Below are positions 46,574 through 56,677 of a stretch of 64,000 nt of DNA, one piece after another; the first letter of the stretch is position 1; the number at the start of each line of letters is the position of its first letter. The DNA comes from JADLGL01 sp963732865 (GTDB taxonomy: Bacteria > Pseudomonadota > Alphaproteobacteria > Rhizobiales > Kaistiaceae): the NCBI GenBank assembly GCA_963732865.1, contig CAVTBC010000004.1:682001-746000 (forward strand). The letters run 5' to 3'. The position numbers and the translations under genes are program-made. Below the pieces are notes generated by a model that saw only the letters and a list, made by a program, of their open reading frames with translations, did no database searches and had not been told where the DNA came from.

Positions 46574-49500
46574 CTACTCGCCCGCCGCGAGCGCCGCCTC
46601 GGCGGCTTCCTCTTCGCGCTGCGCCAATTCGGCGAGGGCGCGACGGAACTCGATCGGCATCACCTTGCGGAACTTCGGCAGCATGTCGACCCAGTTGTCG
46701 AGAACGAATTGCGCCCGCGCCGAGCCTGTGTAGCGCGCGTGATTCTGGATCAGGCTGCGCAAGCGCCTGGCATCGTTGGCCGTGAGATCGGAAACGATCT
46801 CCGACATTGAAACGATGTCGCGGTCGTCGCTGCCGAGCGACTCGTCCGGCACCGGTTCGAGCTCGATCATCGCCATGTTGCAGCGCTGCTCGAAGGTCCC
46901 GTCTTCGTCGAGGACATAGGCGATGCCGCCCGACATGCCGGCAGCGAAGTTGCGGCCGGTGCGGCCGAGAACGACGACAACGCCGCCGGTCATATATTCG
47001 CAGCAATGGTCACCAGCGCCCTCGACGACAGCGATGGCGCCGGAATTGCGGACGGCGAAGCGCTCACCAGCGATGCCGCGGAAATAGCACTCGCCGCCGA
47101 TCGCACCGTAGAGCACGGTGTTGCCGACGATGATGGATTCCTCAGGCACGAAGCCGGCATTGTCGGGCGGGCGCACGACGATGCGGCCGCCGGAGATGCC
47201 CTTGCCGACATAGTCGTTGGCCTCGCCGACGAGGTCGAGCGTCACGCCATGCGCAAGCCACGCGCCGAAGCTCTGGCCGGCTGTGCCGGTCAGCGAGATG
47301 TGGATCGTGTCGTCCGGCAAGCCGGTATGGCCGTAGCGTTTGGCCACTTCGCCCGAGAGCATCGCGCCCGCGGAGCGATCGGTGTTGTTGATAGCGTGGC
47401 GCATCTGGATCGGCCGCTTGCCCTCCAACGCCGGCCAAGCTTCCTTGATGAGCTTGCGGTCAAGAATGTCGTCGAGTTCGTGGTCCTGCGCTTCGCAATG
47501 ATGGATGGCGATGCCTTCCGGCGCGTGCGGCTTGAAGAACAGGCGCTTGAAATCGAGCCCGTGCGCCTTCCAGTGCTGGATGTTGCGCTTGGCATCGAGC
47601 ATCTGCATCTGCCCGATCATCTCTTCGAATTTGCGGAAGCCCATTGCCGCCATCAGCTCGCGCACTTCCTCGGCGACGAAGAAGAAGAAGTTGATGACGT
47701 GTTCCGGTGTGCCGGTGAAGCGCTTGCGCAGAACCGGATCCTGCGTCGCGATGCCGACCGGGCAGGTGTTGAGATGGCACTTGCGCATCATGATGCAGCC
47801 GGCGGCGATCAGCGGCGCGGTCGAAAAGCCGAACTCATCGGCGCCGAGGAGGGCGCCGATGACGACGTCGCGGCCGGTCCTGATGCCGCCGTCGACCTGC
47901 ACCGAGATGCGGCCGCGCAGCTGGTTGGCGACCAGCGTCTGATGCGTTTCGGACAGACCGATTTCCCATGGGCTGCCGGCATGCTTGATCGAGGTCAGCG
48001 GCGAAGCGCCGGTGCCGCCCTCGAAGCCGGAAATGGTGACATGGTCGGCCTTGGCCTTGGCGACGCCGGTCGCGACCGTGCCGACGCCGACTTCCGACAC
48101 CAGCTTCACCGAAACCCAGCCGTCCGGATTGACGTTCTTCAGGTCGTAGATGAGCTGCTTCAAATCCTCGATCGAATAGATGTCGTGATGCGGTGGCGGT
48201 GAAATGAGGCCAACTCCGGGCGTCGCGTAGCGCACCTTGGCGATGGTCGCGTCCACCTTGTGGCCGGGCAATTGGCCGCCCTCGCCGGGCTTTGCGCCCT
48301 GCGCCATCTTGATCTGCATCATGTCGGAATTGACGAGGTATTCCGTCGTCACGCCGAAACGGCCGGATGCCACCTGCTTGATCGCCGAGCGCATGGAATC
48401 GCCGTTCGGCAGCGGGACGAAGCGATCCGCTTCCTCGCCGCCTTCGCCGGTGTTCGACCTGCCGCCGATGCGGTTCATGGCAATGGCGAGCGTGGTGTGC
48501 GCTTCGCGGCTGATCGACCCGTAGGACATCGCTCCGGTGGCGAAACGCTTCACGATCGCTGTCGCCGGCTCGACCTCGTCGAGCGGCACGGGTGTGCGCC
48601 CCGAATGCTCAGCGGTGCGAATATCGAACAGCCCGCGGATGGTGAGCAGGTGCTCGCTCTGGTCGTTGATGGTCCTGGCGTAAGCGCGGTAATCCTCCAA
48701 CGCCTTGTCGCCCGATGCGCGCACCGCATGTTGTAGATGGCCGACGGTGTCGAAGTTCCAGGCGTGATCCTCACCGCGATGGCGGAACTGATATTCGCCG
48801 CCGACCGCCAGCGCGTTTTTGAGCACCAGCCCGCCGTCGAAAGCGGCGGTATGGCGCTGGATGGTTTCTTCGGCGACTTCCTCGATGCCGACGCCTTCGA
48901 TCGTCGTCGCGGTGCCGGTGAAGAACTGCCTGACGAAATCCGACGAAAGGCCCACCGCATCGAAGATCTGTGCGCCGCAATAGGACTGATAGGTCGAGAT
49001 GCCCATCTTGGACATGACCTTGTGGATGCCCTTGCCGATCGCCTTGATGTAGTGGGCGACCGCATCGGCCTCGGTCAGCGGTTCGCTCAAATCCGTCAGC
49101 TGGGTCAGCGTCTCGAATGCGAGATAAGGATTGATCGCCTCGGCGCCGTATCCGGCGAGGCAGGCGAAGTGATGCACTTCGCGCGCTTCGCCGGTCTCGA
49201 CGACAAGGCCGACGGAGGTGCGCAGACCCTTGCGGATCAAATGATGATGGACGGCGGCGGTGGCGAGCAGGGCAGGGATCGGCGCGCGCTCGCGGCTGAC
49301 GCCACGGTCGGACAGGATGATGATGTTGAAGCCGTCATCGACGGCCGCCTCCGCGTGTTGGCACAGCCGGTCGACAGCCTCGATCATACCCTTGGCCCCG
49401 GTGGCCGCGGCGAAGGTGACGTCGAGCGTGCGCGAGCGGAACGGATTGTCCTCCAGTTCACCGATACGGCGGATCTTCTCGAGGTCCTGATTGGTCAGGA

Positions 49501-51272
49501 TCGGCTGACGAACCTCGAGCCGCTTGCGGCTTCCCTGACCCTCAAGGTCGAACAAGTTCGGCCGCGGTCCGATGAAGGAGACAAGGCTCATCACCAGCTC
49601 TTCGCGGATCGGGTCGATCGGCGGGTTGGTGACCTGCGCGAAGTTCTGCTTGAAATAGGTGTAGAGGAGCTTCGACTTGGCCGACAGCGCTGAGATCGGC
49701 GTGTCGGTTCCCATCGAACCCACGGCCTCAGCACCGGTCACGGCCATTGGCGCCATCAACAGCTTCACGTCTTCCTGCGTGTAGCCGAAGGCCTGCTGAC
49801 GATCGAGCAATGTCGTCTCGGTGCCGAAGTCCGGCGCTGGCACTTCGGGCAGTTCCTCAAGCACGATCTGCGTCCGCGCCAGCCACTTCCTGTACGGGTG
49901 CAGCTTGGCGAGATCGGCCTTCAACTCCTCGTCGAGAATGATGCGCTTCTGGTCGAGGTCGATCAGCAGCATCAGGCCCGGCTGTAGGCGCCATTTCTTA
50001 GCGATGCGGCTCTGCTCGATCGGCAGCACACCCGCCTCAGAGGCCATCACCACGACGCCATCATGGGTGACGCAATAGCGCGCTGGGCGCAGCCCGTTGC
50101 GATCGAGCGTCGCGCCGATGCGGCGGCCGTCGGTGAAGGCGATCGCGGCGGGTCCGTCCCACGGTTCCATCAGCGCGGCGTGATATTCGTAGAACGCCCG
50201 CCGCTCTTCATCCATCAGCGGATTGCCGGCCCAGGCCTCTGGAATCATCATCATCGCCGCATGCGGCAACGCGTAGCCGCCACGGGTCAGGAATTCGAGC
50301 GCGTTGTCGAAGCAGGCGGTGTCCGACTGGCCCTCATAGGAGATCGGCCACAGCTTCTCGATGTCCTCGCCATAGAGTTCGGACGAGACGCTCGCCTGCC
50401 GCGCCGCCATCCAATTGACGTTGCCGCGGACCGTGTTGATCTCGCCATTATGGGCGATCATCCGATAGGGGTGCGCCAAGCGCCAGGACGGGAAGGTGTT
50501 GGTCGAGAAGCGCTGATGCACGAGAGCCAGCGCCGATTCGAAGCGCGGATCCTTGAGGTCGGGATAGTAGGCGCCGAGCTGATAGGCGAGGAACATCCCC
50601 TTGTAGACGATGGTCCGGCGAGGAGAGGGAGGCGAAGTAGAACTCCGTCTCGAAGCTGCCGAACTGCTCGACGATCCGGCCCGAAGTCCGCTTGCGCATG
50701 ATGTAGAGGCGGCGCTCGTAGCTCTCCTCGTCGGCGCAATCGGCCGGCCGGCCGATGAACACCTGGCGCTGATAGGGCTCAGTCGCCGTCACCATCGGCG
50801 ACAGGCTGCTGTTGTCGACCGGCACGTCGCGCCAGCCGAGGACATGCATGCCCTCGTCGACGATGCTCCGCTCGAGCGTCGCGGCCATTTCGGCGCGAAT
50901 CTTCGCGTCCTGCGGAAAGAAGACCATGCCGACGGCGTAGTGACCCGGCTGCGGCAGGGCGAAGCCGAGCGCCTCTGCCTCCTCGGCGAAAAATCTGTGC
51001 GGCAACTGCGTCAGCATGCCGGCGCCATCGCCGACCAGCGGGTCGGCGCCTGAGGCGCCGCGATGGGTCAGGTTCTCGAGAATCTTCAGACCGTCGGCGA
51101 CGATCTGGTGTGACTTCTCGTCGGACAGGTTGGCGATGAAGCCGACGCCACAGGAATCCTGACCCTTGGTCGGGTCGTAAAGTCCCGAGGCCGTCATCGG
51201 CACGGGCGGACGCAGCGCCTCGCTTTGCGGGCGCGCAACCTTCCCCCGGAGTGGTCTCAAAGGCGTCGTCAT
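46574..51272 (-). CDS. gltB: Glutamate synthase large subunit, one frameshift
   Basis: About 1565 residues. After a short propeptide the class II amidotransferase nucleophile appears in GQDSCGVGFIANL near residue 40. The FMN domain with the 3Fe-4S cluster (CHLNTCPVGIATQDP, preceded by CIMMRK) and the C-terminal GXGXG helix domain (GEAND, GGRIVVRPPDNAGF) follow. Near 50618 an extra C (TCG-C-CGG) breaks FYFASLSSRTIVYKGMFLAY; removing it restores one continuous protein. ATG 51272 follows GGAAG. First gene of the gltB-ABM-gltD operon; the enzyme converts glutamine plus 2-oxoglutarate to two glutamates. Confidence 0.96.
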
Positions 51273-51470
51273 TGCAATTCTTCCAGTCGATCCGGCGGCC
51301 GCCGGGCAACCCGATAATGGGACAGCAATCCTGTCCTATTTAGGGCGGCGGACCTTGCCAGATTTCCGAGTGGCCAGCAAGCGGCCTGCCAAGATAGCTT
51401 CATGCTACCTTGCGGTGGGTTCGTTGAAAACGATCGGCTCGCGCATTTATCATTTCAAGGTCCTCTCAAT

Positions 51471-52523
51471 ATGAACTTTGCCAGTGACAATTGGGCCGGC
51501 GCGGCGGCGCCGATAGCGGCGGCAATCGCGGCGGAGGCGGGCGGTATCGCCCCGGCCTATGGTGGCGATCCGCTGACCCGCGAGGTGGAGGCCGCATTCG
51601 CGCGTGTCTTTGACCGCGAGGTCGGGGTGTTCTTCGTGGCGACCGGGACCGCCGCCAATTCGCTGGCGCTGTCGGCGCTGGCGCGAGCCGGTGGCATCGT
51701 CCTCTGCCATGAAGAAGCGCATATCAACACGGATGAGGGCGGCGCGACCGAGTTTCTCGCCGATCTGAAACTCGTCGGACTGCCGGGCGATGACGGCAAG
51801 CTGACGGCGGCGGTTCTGTCCGCGGCGGTAGAACATTATCGGGCCGATCCGGGCAGGCACGGTCAGCCCGTTGCGCTGTCGTTGTCGCAACTCACCGAGT
51901 TTGGCGCCGCCTACACACCCGAGGAGATCGCCGAGCTCTCCGGGATCGCGAGGGAGGCCGGTCTTGCCGTGCATCTCGATGGCGCCCGATTCGGCAACGC
52001 CGTCGCCGGGCTCGGCGTCGCGCCCGCCGATGTGACGTGGCGGGCCGGGGTCGATGTCATGTCCTTCGGCGGTACGAAGGGCGGCTGCTGGCAGGCCGAG
52101 GCAGTGGTCTTTTTCGATCCGGCGAAAGCGGCCCAGTTCCCCTACATCCGCAAACGCGCCGGCCATCTCATTTCAAAAAGCCAATTCATTGCAGCGCAGT
52201 TCAAGGCATTCCTCAACGACAATCTCTGGCTGGATCTCGCCGGACACGCCAACCAGATGGCATGGCTCCTGAGCGAGGGGATCGTCGCTGCCGGCGGCCG
52301 CCTGGCATGGCCACCGATCGGCAACGAGGTCTTCGCTATCCTGCCGAGTGAGAGCTTGGCGCGAGCCCGCGCGATGGGGGCGGCTTTCTATGAATGGACT
52401 GCGGCGCTGCTGCCGCCAGATCGCAGACCCATTGCCGGCGAGGACATCGTCCGCCTCGTTGCCAGCTTTGCGACGAGCGAAGCCGAGGTGACCCAGTTTC
52501 TCGCCGCACTCGGTCCGCTCTAG
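51471..52523 (+). CDS. ltaE: Low-specificity L-threonine aldolase-like PLP enzyme
   Basis: 350 residues from ATG 51471. Fold-type I PLP enzyme: FASDNWAGA at the start, FFVATGTAANSLALSALARA, CHEEAHINTDEGGATEFLAD, and the PLP lysine in DVMSFGGTKGGCWQAEAVVF near residue 200. It would split L-threonine or L-allo-threonine to glycine and acetaldehyde. An upstream 23-codon extension (51402) is unlikely. Followed by a strong terminator shared with the convergent hsp20 gene. Confidence 0.92.
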   Translation: MNFASDNWAGAAAPIAAAIAAEAGGIAPAYGGDPLTREVEAAFARVFDREVGVFFVATGTAANSLALSALARAGGIVLCHEEAHINTDEGGATEFLADLKLVGLPGDDGKLTAAVLSAAVEHYRADPGRHGQPVALSLSQLTEFGAAYTPEEIAELSGIAREAGLAVHLDGARFGNAVAGLGVAPADVTWRAGVDVMSFGGTKGGCWQAEAVVFFDPAKAAQFPYIRKRAGHLISKSQFIAAQFKAFLNDNLWLDLAGHANQMAWLLSEGIVAAGGRLAWPPIGNEVFAILPSESLARARAMGAAFYEWTAALLPPDRRPIAGEDIVRLVASFATSEAEVTQFLAALGPL

Positions 52524-52530
52524 CAAAAAA

Positions 52531-52552
52531 GGGGCGCCCGAGGGCGCCCCTT
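52531..52552. terminator. Bidirectional Rho-independent terminator
   Basis: Stem GGGGCGCCC / GGGCGCCCC with a two-base GA loop, preceded by A6 and followed by TT. It suits termination of hsp20 on the minus strand (A6 gives U6) and, more weakly, the threonine aldolase on the plus strand. Confidence 0.75.
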
Positions 52553-52573
52553 CATGACACGGTGGGAGTGCCG

Positions 52574-53047
52574 TTAGGCCGCGGCCGCGTCGATCTGCCG
52601 AACCTTGCCCGATCCGGTTTCCTCGGTGGTGCTGATCGCGATCTTACGCGGCTTCAGCGCCTCGGGAATCTCGCGGACGAGTTCGATGTGGAGGAGGCCG
52701 TTCTCAAGCCGGGCGCCACGTACTTCAACATGCTCGGCGAGCTGGAAGCGGCGCTCAAAGGATCGGCCGGCAATTCCGCGATAAAGAACCTCGCGGTTCT
52801 TCTCGGCGTCGTCCTTGCGGTCACCCTTGACGGTAAGAACGCTCTCCTTGGCCTCAATGGCCAGATCGTTCTCGCCGAAGCCGGCGACGGCCATGGTAAT
52901 TCGATAGGCGTTCTCGCCCGTCCGCTCGATGTTGTAGGGCGGATAGCTGGTGCCGCTCTCGACGCCGCCGAGTGAGTCGAGGATCGAGAAGAGACGGTCG
53001 AAGCCGACGGTCGAGCGATAGAGCGGGCTGAGATCAAAACTGGGCAT
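52574..53047 (-). CDS. Small heat-shock protein Hsp20 (IbpA-like)
   Basis: 157 residues from ATG 53047, which has TGGAGGAC just upstream. Alpha-crystallin domain from about residue 30 to 125: PPYNIERTGENAYRITMAVA, DLAIEAKESVLTVKGDRKDD, the FERRF motif, and the terminal GxLxI-like ENGLLHIELVREIPE, plus a C-terminal tail. IbpA-type holdase that binds unfolding proteins. Expression is likely set by a heat-shock sigma-type promoter and a ROSE-like leader seen upstream. Confidence 0.94.
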   Translation of the reverse strand: MPSFDLSPLYRSTVGFDRLFSILDSLGGVESGTSYPPYNIERTGENAYRITMAVAGFGENDLAIEAKESVLTVKGDRKDDAEKNREVLYRGIAGRSFERRFQLAEHVEVRGARLENGLLHIELVREIPEALKPRKIAISTTEETGSGKVRQIDAAAA

Positions 53048-53140
53048 GAAGTCCTCCATTTGAGCGACAATCATCAATAAGGCCGGCTGAACCCCCGTAG
53101 CAGGTAGCGCCGCCTTGCGGACCCGTCATGGCATCCGCAC
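53048..53140 (-). promoter_or_regulatory. ROSE-like RNA thermometer in the hsp20 leader
   Basis: Just before the hsp20 ATG the transcript contains GTCGCTCAAATGGAGGAC (53068-53051). Here UCGCU, a match to the conserved U-(U/C)-G-C-U of ROSE elements, faces the Shine-Dalgarno GGAGGA across a four-base loop with a G-G mismatch, as in ROSE hairpins. The closing GUC/GAC pairs are intact. ROSE leaders are known before Hsp20 genes of Rhizobiales; the upstream part of the leader is long enough for further stems, which I did not fold. Confidence 0.6.
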
Positions 53141-53145
53141 CGCTC

Positions 53146-53175
53146 GATTTGGGTGGCGACCGGCTACGTTTCAAG
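53146..53175 (-). promoter_or_regulatory. Candidate heat-shock sigma (RpoH) promoter of hsp20
   Basis: Reading toward hsp20, CTTGAAAC (53175-53168) is followed after 14 bases by CCCAAATC (53153-53146), close to the heat-shock sigma pattern CTTGAA, spacer, CCCCATNT. It would place the transcript start about 90 bases before the ATG, leaving room for the thermometer. Confidence 0.4.
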
Positions 53176-53612
53176 AGGGCCGGCGCGGTCGCCGGATGAA
53201 TGGAATCTGAACGACCGCCTCAAGCCTCGTTCAGATTGGCTTCGCTAGTGTCGGGACCATCGTGGAACCAGGGATGATCGTTTCCGCCCCCCGCGACACC
53301 CGGTTCCCGTATTGCCGGCGGCGTCCTTCCAAGGGCGCCGCCGGTATTCTTTTGTGCGCGGGCCAAAGCGATGAATGGCGGGTGAATGCGGCCTTCCAAT
53401 CACGTTCAGGCGGGTTCGGCGATGATCACACCAATGGCGAGACGAGTTCATGTGGCTCGCCATTCCGTGGGGCCGACGTTCCTTCCCGCCCCCCCTCCGA
53501 TGTCGGCTCCCGGCCCGCCGGCGGTGTCCCCCAACAGGACGCCGCCGGCTTGCTTTTTGGGCCGCCGCCGTCCAAGCCGGGCGCAACGAAATTCCGACGA
53601 TCCCATGCCGCC
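53176..53612. other. Intergenic stretch without a recognised gene
   Basis: About 437 bases between the hsp20 promoter and the alpha/beta hydrolase. Open frames run through it on both strands, including an in-frame 5' extension of the hydrolase to 53262, but they are proline/arginine-rich and carry no motifs. I see no RNA gene or repeat here. Confidence 0.5.
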
Positions 53613-54566
53613 ATGGACCTGACTGAGACCGACGCAAACCCGGCCCCGCCTGGAGGGCGGGTCGATGCGATCATGACGTCGGATGGGATCAGGCTTCGTT
53701 GCGCCCATTGGCAGGCCAGCACGGCCAAACCGAAGGGCACGGTCCTGATCCTGCAGGGACGCACGGAGTTCATCGAAAAATATTTCGAGACTATCGCCGA
53801 CCTTATGAAACGCGGCTTCGCGGTCGTCACGTTCGACTGGCGCAGCCAGGGACGATCGCAACGCTTGGCGGAGCGGTGCTGCCACATCGAAAGCTTTGCC
53901 GACTATGACCGCGATTTCGACGCGGTGATGCGGCAGGTGGTGCTGCCGGATTGCCCGCAGCCTTTGTTCGCGCTTGCTCATTCGATGGGCGCGCTCGCCA
54001 CGCTCCGCGCCGCCCGGGACGGCCGTGCGCGGTTTGATCGGATGGTGCTGATGGCGCCGATGCTGGAACTGTCACGGCGCAGCGCGCCGCCGATGGGCGT
54101 CATCCGATTCGCGTCGGGGCTTGGCCTCTTTTTCGCACGCGATTCGCGCCCCGTTTCAAACCGGGCGCTGCGTGAACGCTATGAATCGGATGAGGGCCAG
54201 CGCCAGGAGCGGATCGACGAGGTGCAACGCGTTGCTCCCGACCTGTGGACCGGTCTTCCCTCGACGCGCTGGGTCCACGCTTCGGCGCAAGCGATGCGCG
54301 AGGTGGAGACGATGGAATTTGCACAAGCAGTGAAGCAGCCGGTTCTGCTCGTTGCGTGTGGGCGCGACCGCGTCGTCTCGAACGAAGCGATTGAACGCTT
54401 CGCCGGGGAGCTTCGCTTCGCGGCGCAGATCATTGTCGCCGGAGCGCGCCACGAAGTTCTGATGGAACCGGACCCGGTGCGCGAACAGTTCTGGGCCGCC
54501 TTCGATGCGTTCGTTCCTGGCGGCGATCCGTTCGCTATCGCTTCAGGTTCCGGCAAGCCGGGCTAG
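53613..54566 (+). CDS. Alpha/beta hydrolase, lysophospholipase (PldB)-like
   Basis: 317 residues from ATG 53613. Serine-hydrolase fold: GTVLILQGRTEFIEKYFETI near residue 45, FDWRSQGRSQRLAERCCH, the nucleophile elbow ALAHSMGALATLR with Ser near residue 130, an acid in LLVACGRDRVVSNEA, and the catalytic His in AGARHEVLMEPDPVR. Similar to lysophospholipases/monoacylglycerol lipases acting on membrane lipids. Its last 24 bases overlap the convergent hisN. Confidence 0.88.
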   Translation: MDLTETDANPAPPGGRVDAIMTSDGIRLRCAHWQASTAKPKGTVLILQGRTEFIEKYFETIADLMKRGFAVVTFDWRSQGRSQRLAERCCHIESFADYDRDFDAVMRQVVLPDCPQPLFALAHSMGALATLRAARDGRARFDRMVLMAPMLELSRRSAPPMGVIRFASGLGLFFARDSRPVSNRALRERYESDEGQRQERIDEVQRVAPDLWTGLPSTRWVHASAQAMREVETMEFAQAVKQPVLLVACGRDRVVSNEAIERFAGELRFAAQIIVAGARHEVLMEPDPVREQFWAAFDAFVPGGDPFAIASGSGKPG

Positions 54567-55325
54567 GATCAAATCGTGGAGGCGGGCGTCGCCCGTCGCG
54601 ACGATCTGGCCGGATTGCGGCGGCGGATTGCCCTGCCAATCGGTGACCCGGCCCCCGGCCCCTTCGATGATCGGGACGAGGGGCAGGATGTCGTATGGCT
54701 GCAATTGCGCCTCGATCACAGCGTCGACGAAGCCGGCGGCCAACATGCAGTACGCGTAGCAATCGACGCCGTAGCGGGCGAGCCGGGCTTCGGTCTCGAC
54801 GCGCCGATAGGCGAGGCGCTCCGTATCCGAGAAGGCATCCGGCGACGTCGTGAAGATCACCGCCTCCTCGATCGATGCGCATGGGCGCGTGGCGAGGCGC
54901 CGTGGTCCGCCCGGCCCGTCATAGGTTGCTGTGGTGCCATTGCCGAAGAAGCGCTCGCCCGTGAAGGGCTGCGCCATCATGCCAATGCTCGGCTTGCCCT
55001 TGTCCAACAGGCCGAGCAGCACGCCCCAGACGGGCACGCCGGCGATGAAGGATCGGGTGCCGTCGATCGGGTCGATCACCCAGACGAAATCGGAGTCGAG
55101 CGCAATGCTGCCGAACTCTTCGCCGAGGATGCCATGATCCGGATAAGCCGCGGCAATTGCTGCGCGAATGGCCGTCTCGGCATCGCGGTCGGCCACGGTT
55201 ACCGGGTCGAAATTGTGTTCGTTTTTGCTCTCGACATCGATGATCCGCCGGAAGTGCGGAAGGGTCGCTGCTGACGCGATCGCCGCCAGCTCACGCAAAA
55301 ACGCCTCATATTCAGGCGGAGGCAC
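54543..55325 (-). CDS. hisN: Histidinol-phosphatase, inositol-monophosphatase family
   Basis: 260 residues. IMPase fold with metal-binding ILGEEFG near residue 67, the DPIDGTRSFIAG motif near residue 85 and the later QLQPYDILPLVPIIEGAGGR. HisN-type members dephosphorylate histidinol phosphate in histidine synthesis. GTG 55325 follows AAGGAA. Its 3' end overlaps the hydrolase. The intergenic DNA upstream carries a likely small RNA on the opposite strand. Confidence 0.9.
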   Translation of the reverse strand: MPPPEYEAFLRELAAIASAATLPHFRRIIDVESKNEHNFDPVTVADRDAETAIRAAIAAAYPDHGILGEEFGSIALDSDFVWVIDPIDGTRSFIAGVPVWGVLLGLLDKGKPSIGMMAQPFTGERFFGNGTTATYDGPGGPRRLATRPCASIEEAVIFTTSPDAFSDTERLAYRRVETEARLARYGVDCYAYCMLAAGFVDAVIEAQLQPYDILPLVPIIEGAGGRVTDWQGNPPPQSGQIVATGDARLHDLILARLAGT

Positions 55326-55490
55326 TTAGCATTCCTTCATTTGTCGGCCAGTTTGTCGCATCTCTTCAGCCAAATTCGTGGCCGAAAACAAGGGTTTCTG
55401 CGCGATTCTCCGGTCGACTGCCAACTTTGTGACCAATCCCGTCAAGTTTTGTTCTTGAAGAAGAGGCCCGTAACTTCAAATATCGACCTT

Positions 55491-55581
55491 GCGGTAATTG
55501 GTACCCTCATTACCGCAGCCCTCCTTGGGCGTTTCCTCCCTAAACTCGGGCCCGGTCGCCTAGCGACCGGCCCCTTTTTTT
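55491..55581 (+). ncRNA. Candidate trans-acting sRNA with anti-Shine-Dalgarno loops
   Basis: Four consecutive hairpins can be drawn by eye. (1) GCGGTAAT/ATTACCGC, 55491-55498 with 55509-55516. (2) GCCC/GGGC with loop TCCTT, 55518-55530. (3) GTTT/AAAC with loop CCTCCCT, 55531-55545. (4) A terminator stem CCGGTCGC/GCGACCGG (55552-55570) followed by T7 (55575-55581). C/U-rich loops complementary to GGAGG are the hallmark of alphaproteobacterial anti-SD sRNAs (the alpha-r14 / cuckoo type). No open frame explains the structure. The RNA may start upstream of 55491; the promoter is not identified. Confidence 0.6.
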
Positions 55582-56470
55582 ATTCGGCCGCCTGTCGGGG
55601 CGGGCTGACCAGATCCTCGCATTCGCCGATCAGGTCGGCGACCAGACCGGCGAGGTCGGTTTCCAGCGCTTCGTACCCCTTCGCCCTCCGCAAATTGCGC
55701 TCGTCGAGATAGAGGGCCCGGTTGATCTCAATCTGGATCGCGTGAACGCCCTCGCGCGGACGGCCGTAATGTTCGGTGATGAAGCCGCCGGCATAGGGAC
55801 GGTTGCGGCTGACGTCATAGCCGCGGCGCACGAGGCCGCGCTCGATCGCGTCGGTCAGGGCAGGCGCGCAGCTTGAGCCGTGCCGATCGCCGAGGACGAA
55901 ATCAGGCCGGCCACGCAAATTACTGGCGCGCACCGTCGAGGGCATCGAATGGCAATCAATCAGAATAGCGACACCGAACTCGGCGGCGGTGCGGTCGAGC
56001 AGCTGCTGCAAAGCACGGTGATAGGGGACGTAGACATTTTCGATGCGGGACAGCGCTTCGGCGACCGGCAGCGGTTCGGCGTAGATGGCTTTGCCGTCGG
56101 CGACGAGCCGCGGGATAGTGCCGAGGCCGCTAGCCACACGGGCGGAACCGGTATTGGCGAAGGTTGGCAAGGCGCCAGAAAACATCTTGGGGTCGAGCTC
56201 GAATGGCTCCCGATTGACGTCGAGCCAAGCGCGCGGGAAATGCGCGCGCAACAGAGGCGCGGCGTCGTTGATCGCGGTCATGAACAGGCGGTCGACGAAG
56301 GTGTCCTCCGACTGACGGACCGTGCGTTCGTCGAGCTGTGAGCGCAACAGGAAGGACTTCGGATAGAGCGAGCCGCTGTGGGGTGAATTGAAAACCAGGG
56401 GGGCCTGTTGCCGCCGCGGGGCGATCAGCTCGAATGCCGTGGCCGGTTCGAATTCCTCGGCGTCAGCCAT
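55580..56470 (-). CDS. N-formylglutamate amidohydrolase
   Basis: 296 residues. Family signature: APLVFNSPHSGSLYPKSFLL near residue 24, FPRAWLDVNREPFELDPKMF, IDCHSMPSTV near residue 165 and DRHGSSCAPALTDAIERGLV. It would hydrolyse N-formyl-L-glutamate (histidine catabolism) or a related N-acyl amino acid. No hut genes are nearby. It is divergent from cpdR, a neighbour arrangement common in Rhizobiales. Stop codon TAA overlaps the T-tract of the sRNA terminator. Confidence 0.9.
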   Translation of the reverse strand: MADAEEFEPATAFELIAPRRQQAPLVFNSPHSGSLYPKSFLLRSQLDERTVRQSEDTFVDRLFMTAINDAAPLLRAHFPRAWLDVNREPFELDPKMFSGALPTFANTGSARVASGLGTIPRLVADGKAIYAEPLPVAEALSRIENVYVPYHRALQQLLDRTAAEFGVAILIDCHSMPSTVRASNLRGRPDFVLGDRHGSSCAPALTDAIERGLVRRGYDVSRNRPYAGGFITEHYGRPREGVHAIQIEINRALYLDERNLRRAKGYEALETDLAGLVADLIGECEDLVSPPRQAAE

Positions 56471-56677
56471 TCATCGAACTCCCAAGCGGCGACCGTTGAT
56501 CGGTGCGGCATATGCGCGGCCAGTTGCCTGCAAAGAAAGCTTGCCAACAAGGCGGGACGCTGTCCACTTGGTGCGGTCCAATGCGATGTCGTTGGTCCCA
56601 ATTCACGTGATCTTTACGCGCGTCACCATAATCGAATTTCCGGCTGCGCGGCAAAGAGGGGCTTTCGGGTGGTGCTG

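Noticed and set aside
53262..53612. N-terminal extension of the alpha/beta hydrolase
   Set aside because: Pro/Arg-rich with no conserved content; the hydrolase fold starts after ATG 53613.
55341..55712. 124-codon plus-strand open frame over the sRNA
   Set aside because: Runs through the hairpins and terminator into the antisense of the next gene; the RNA structure explains the region better.
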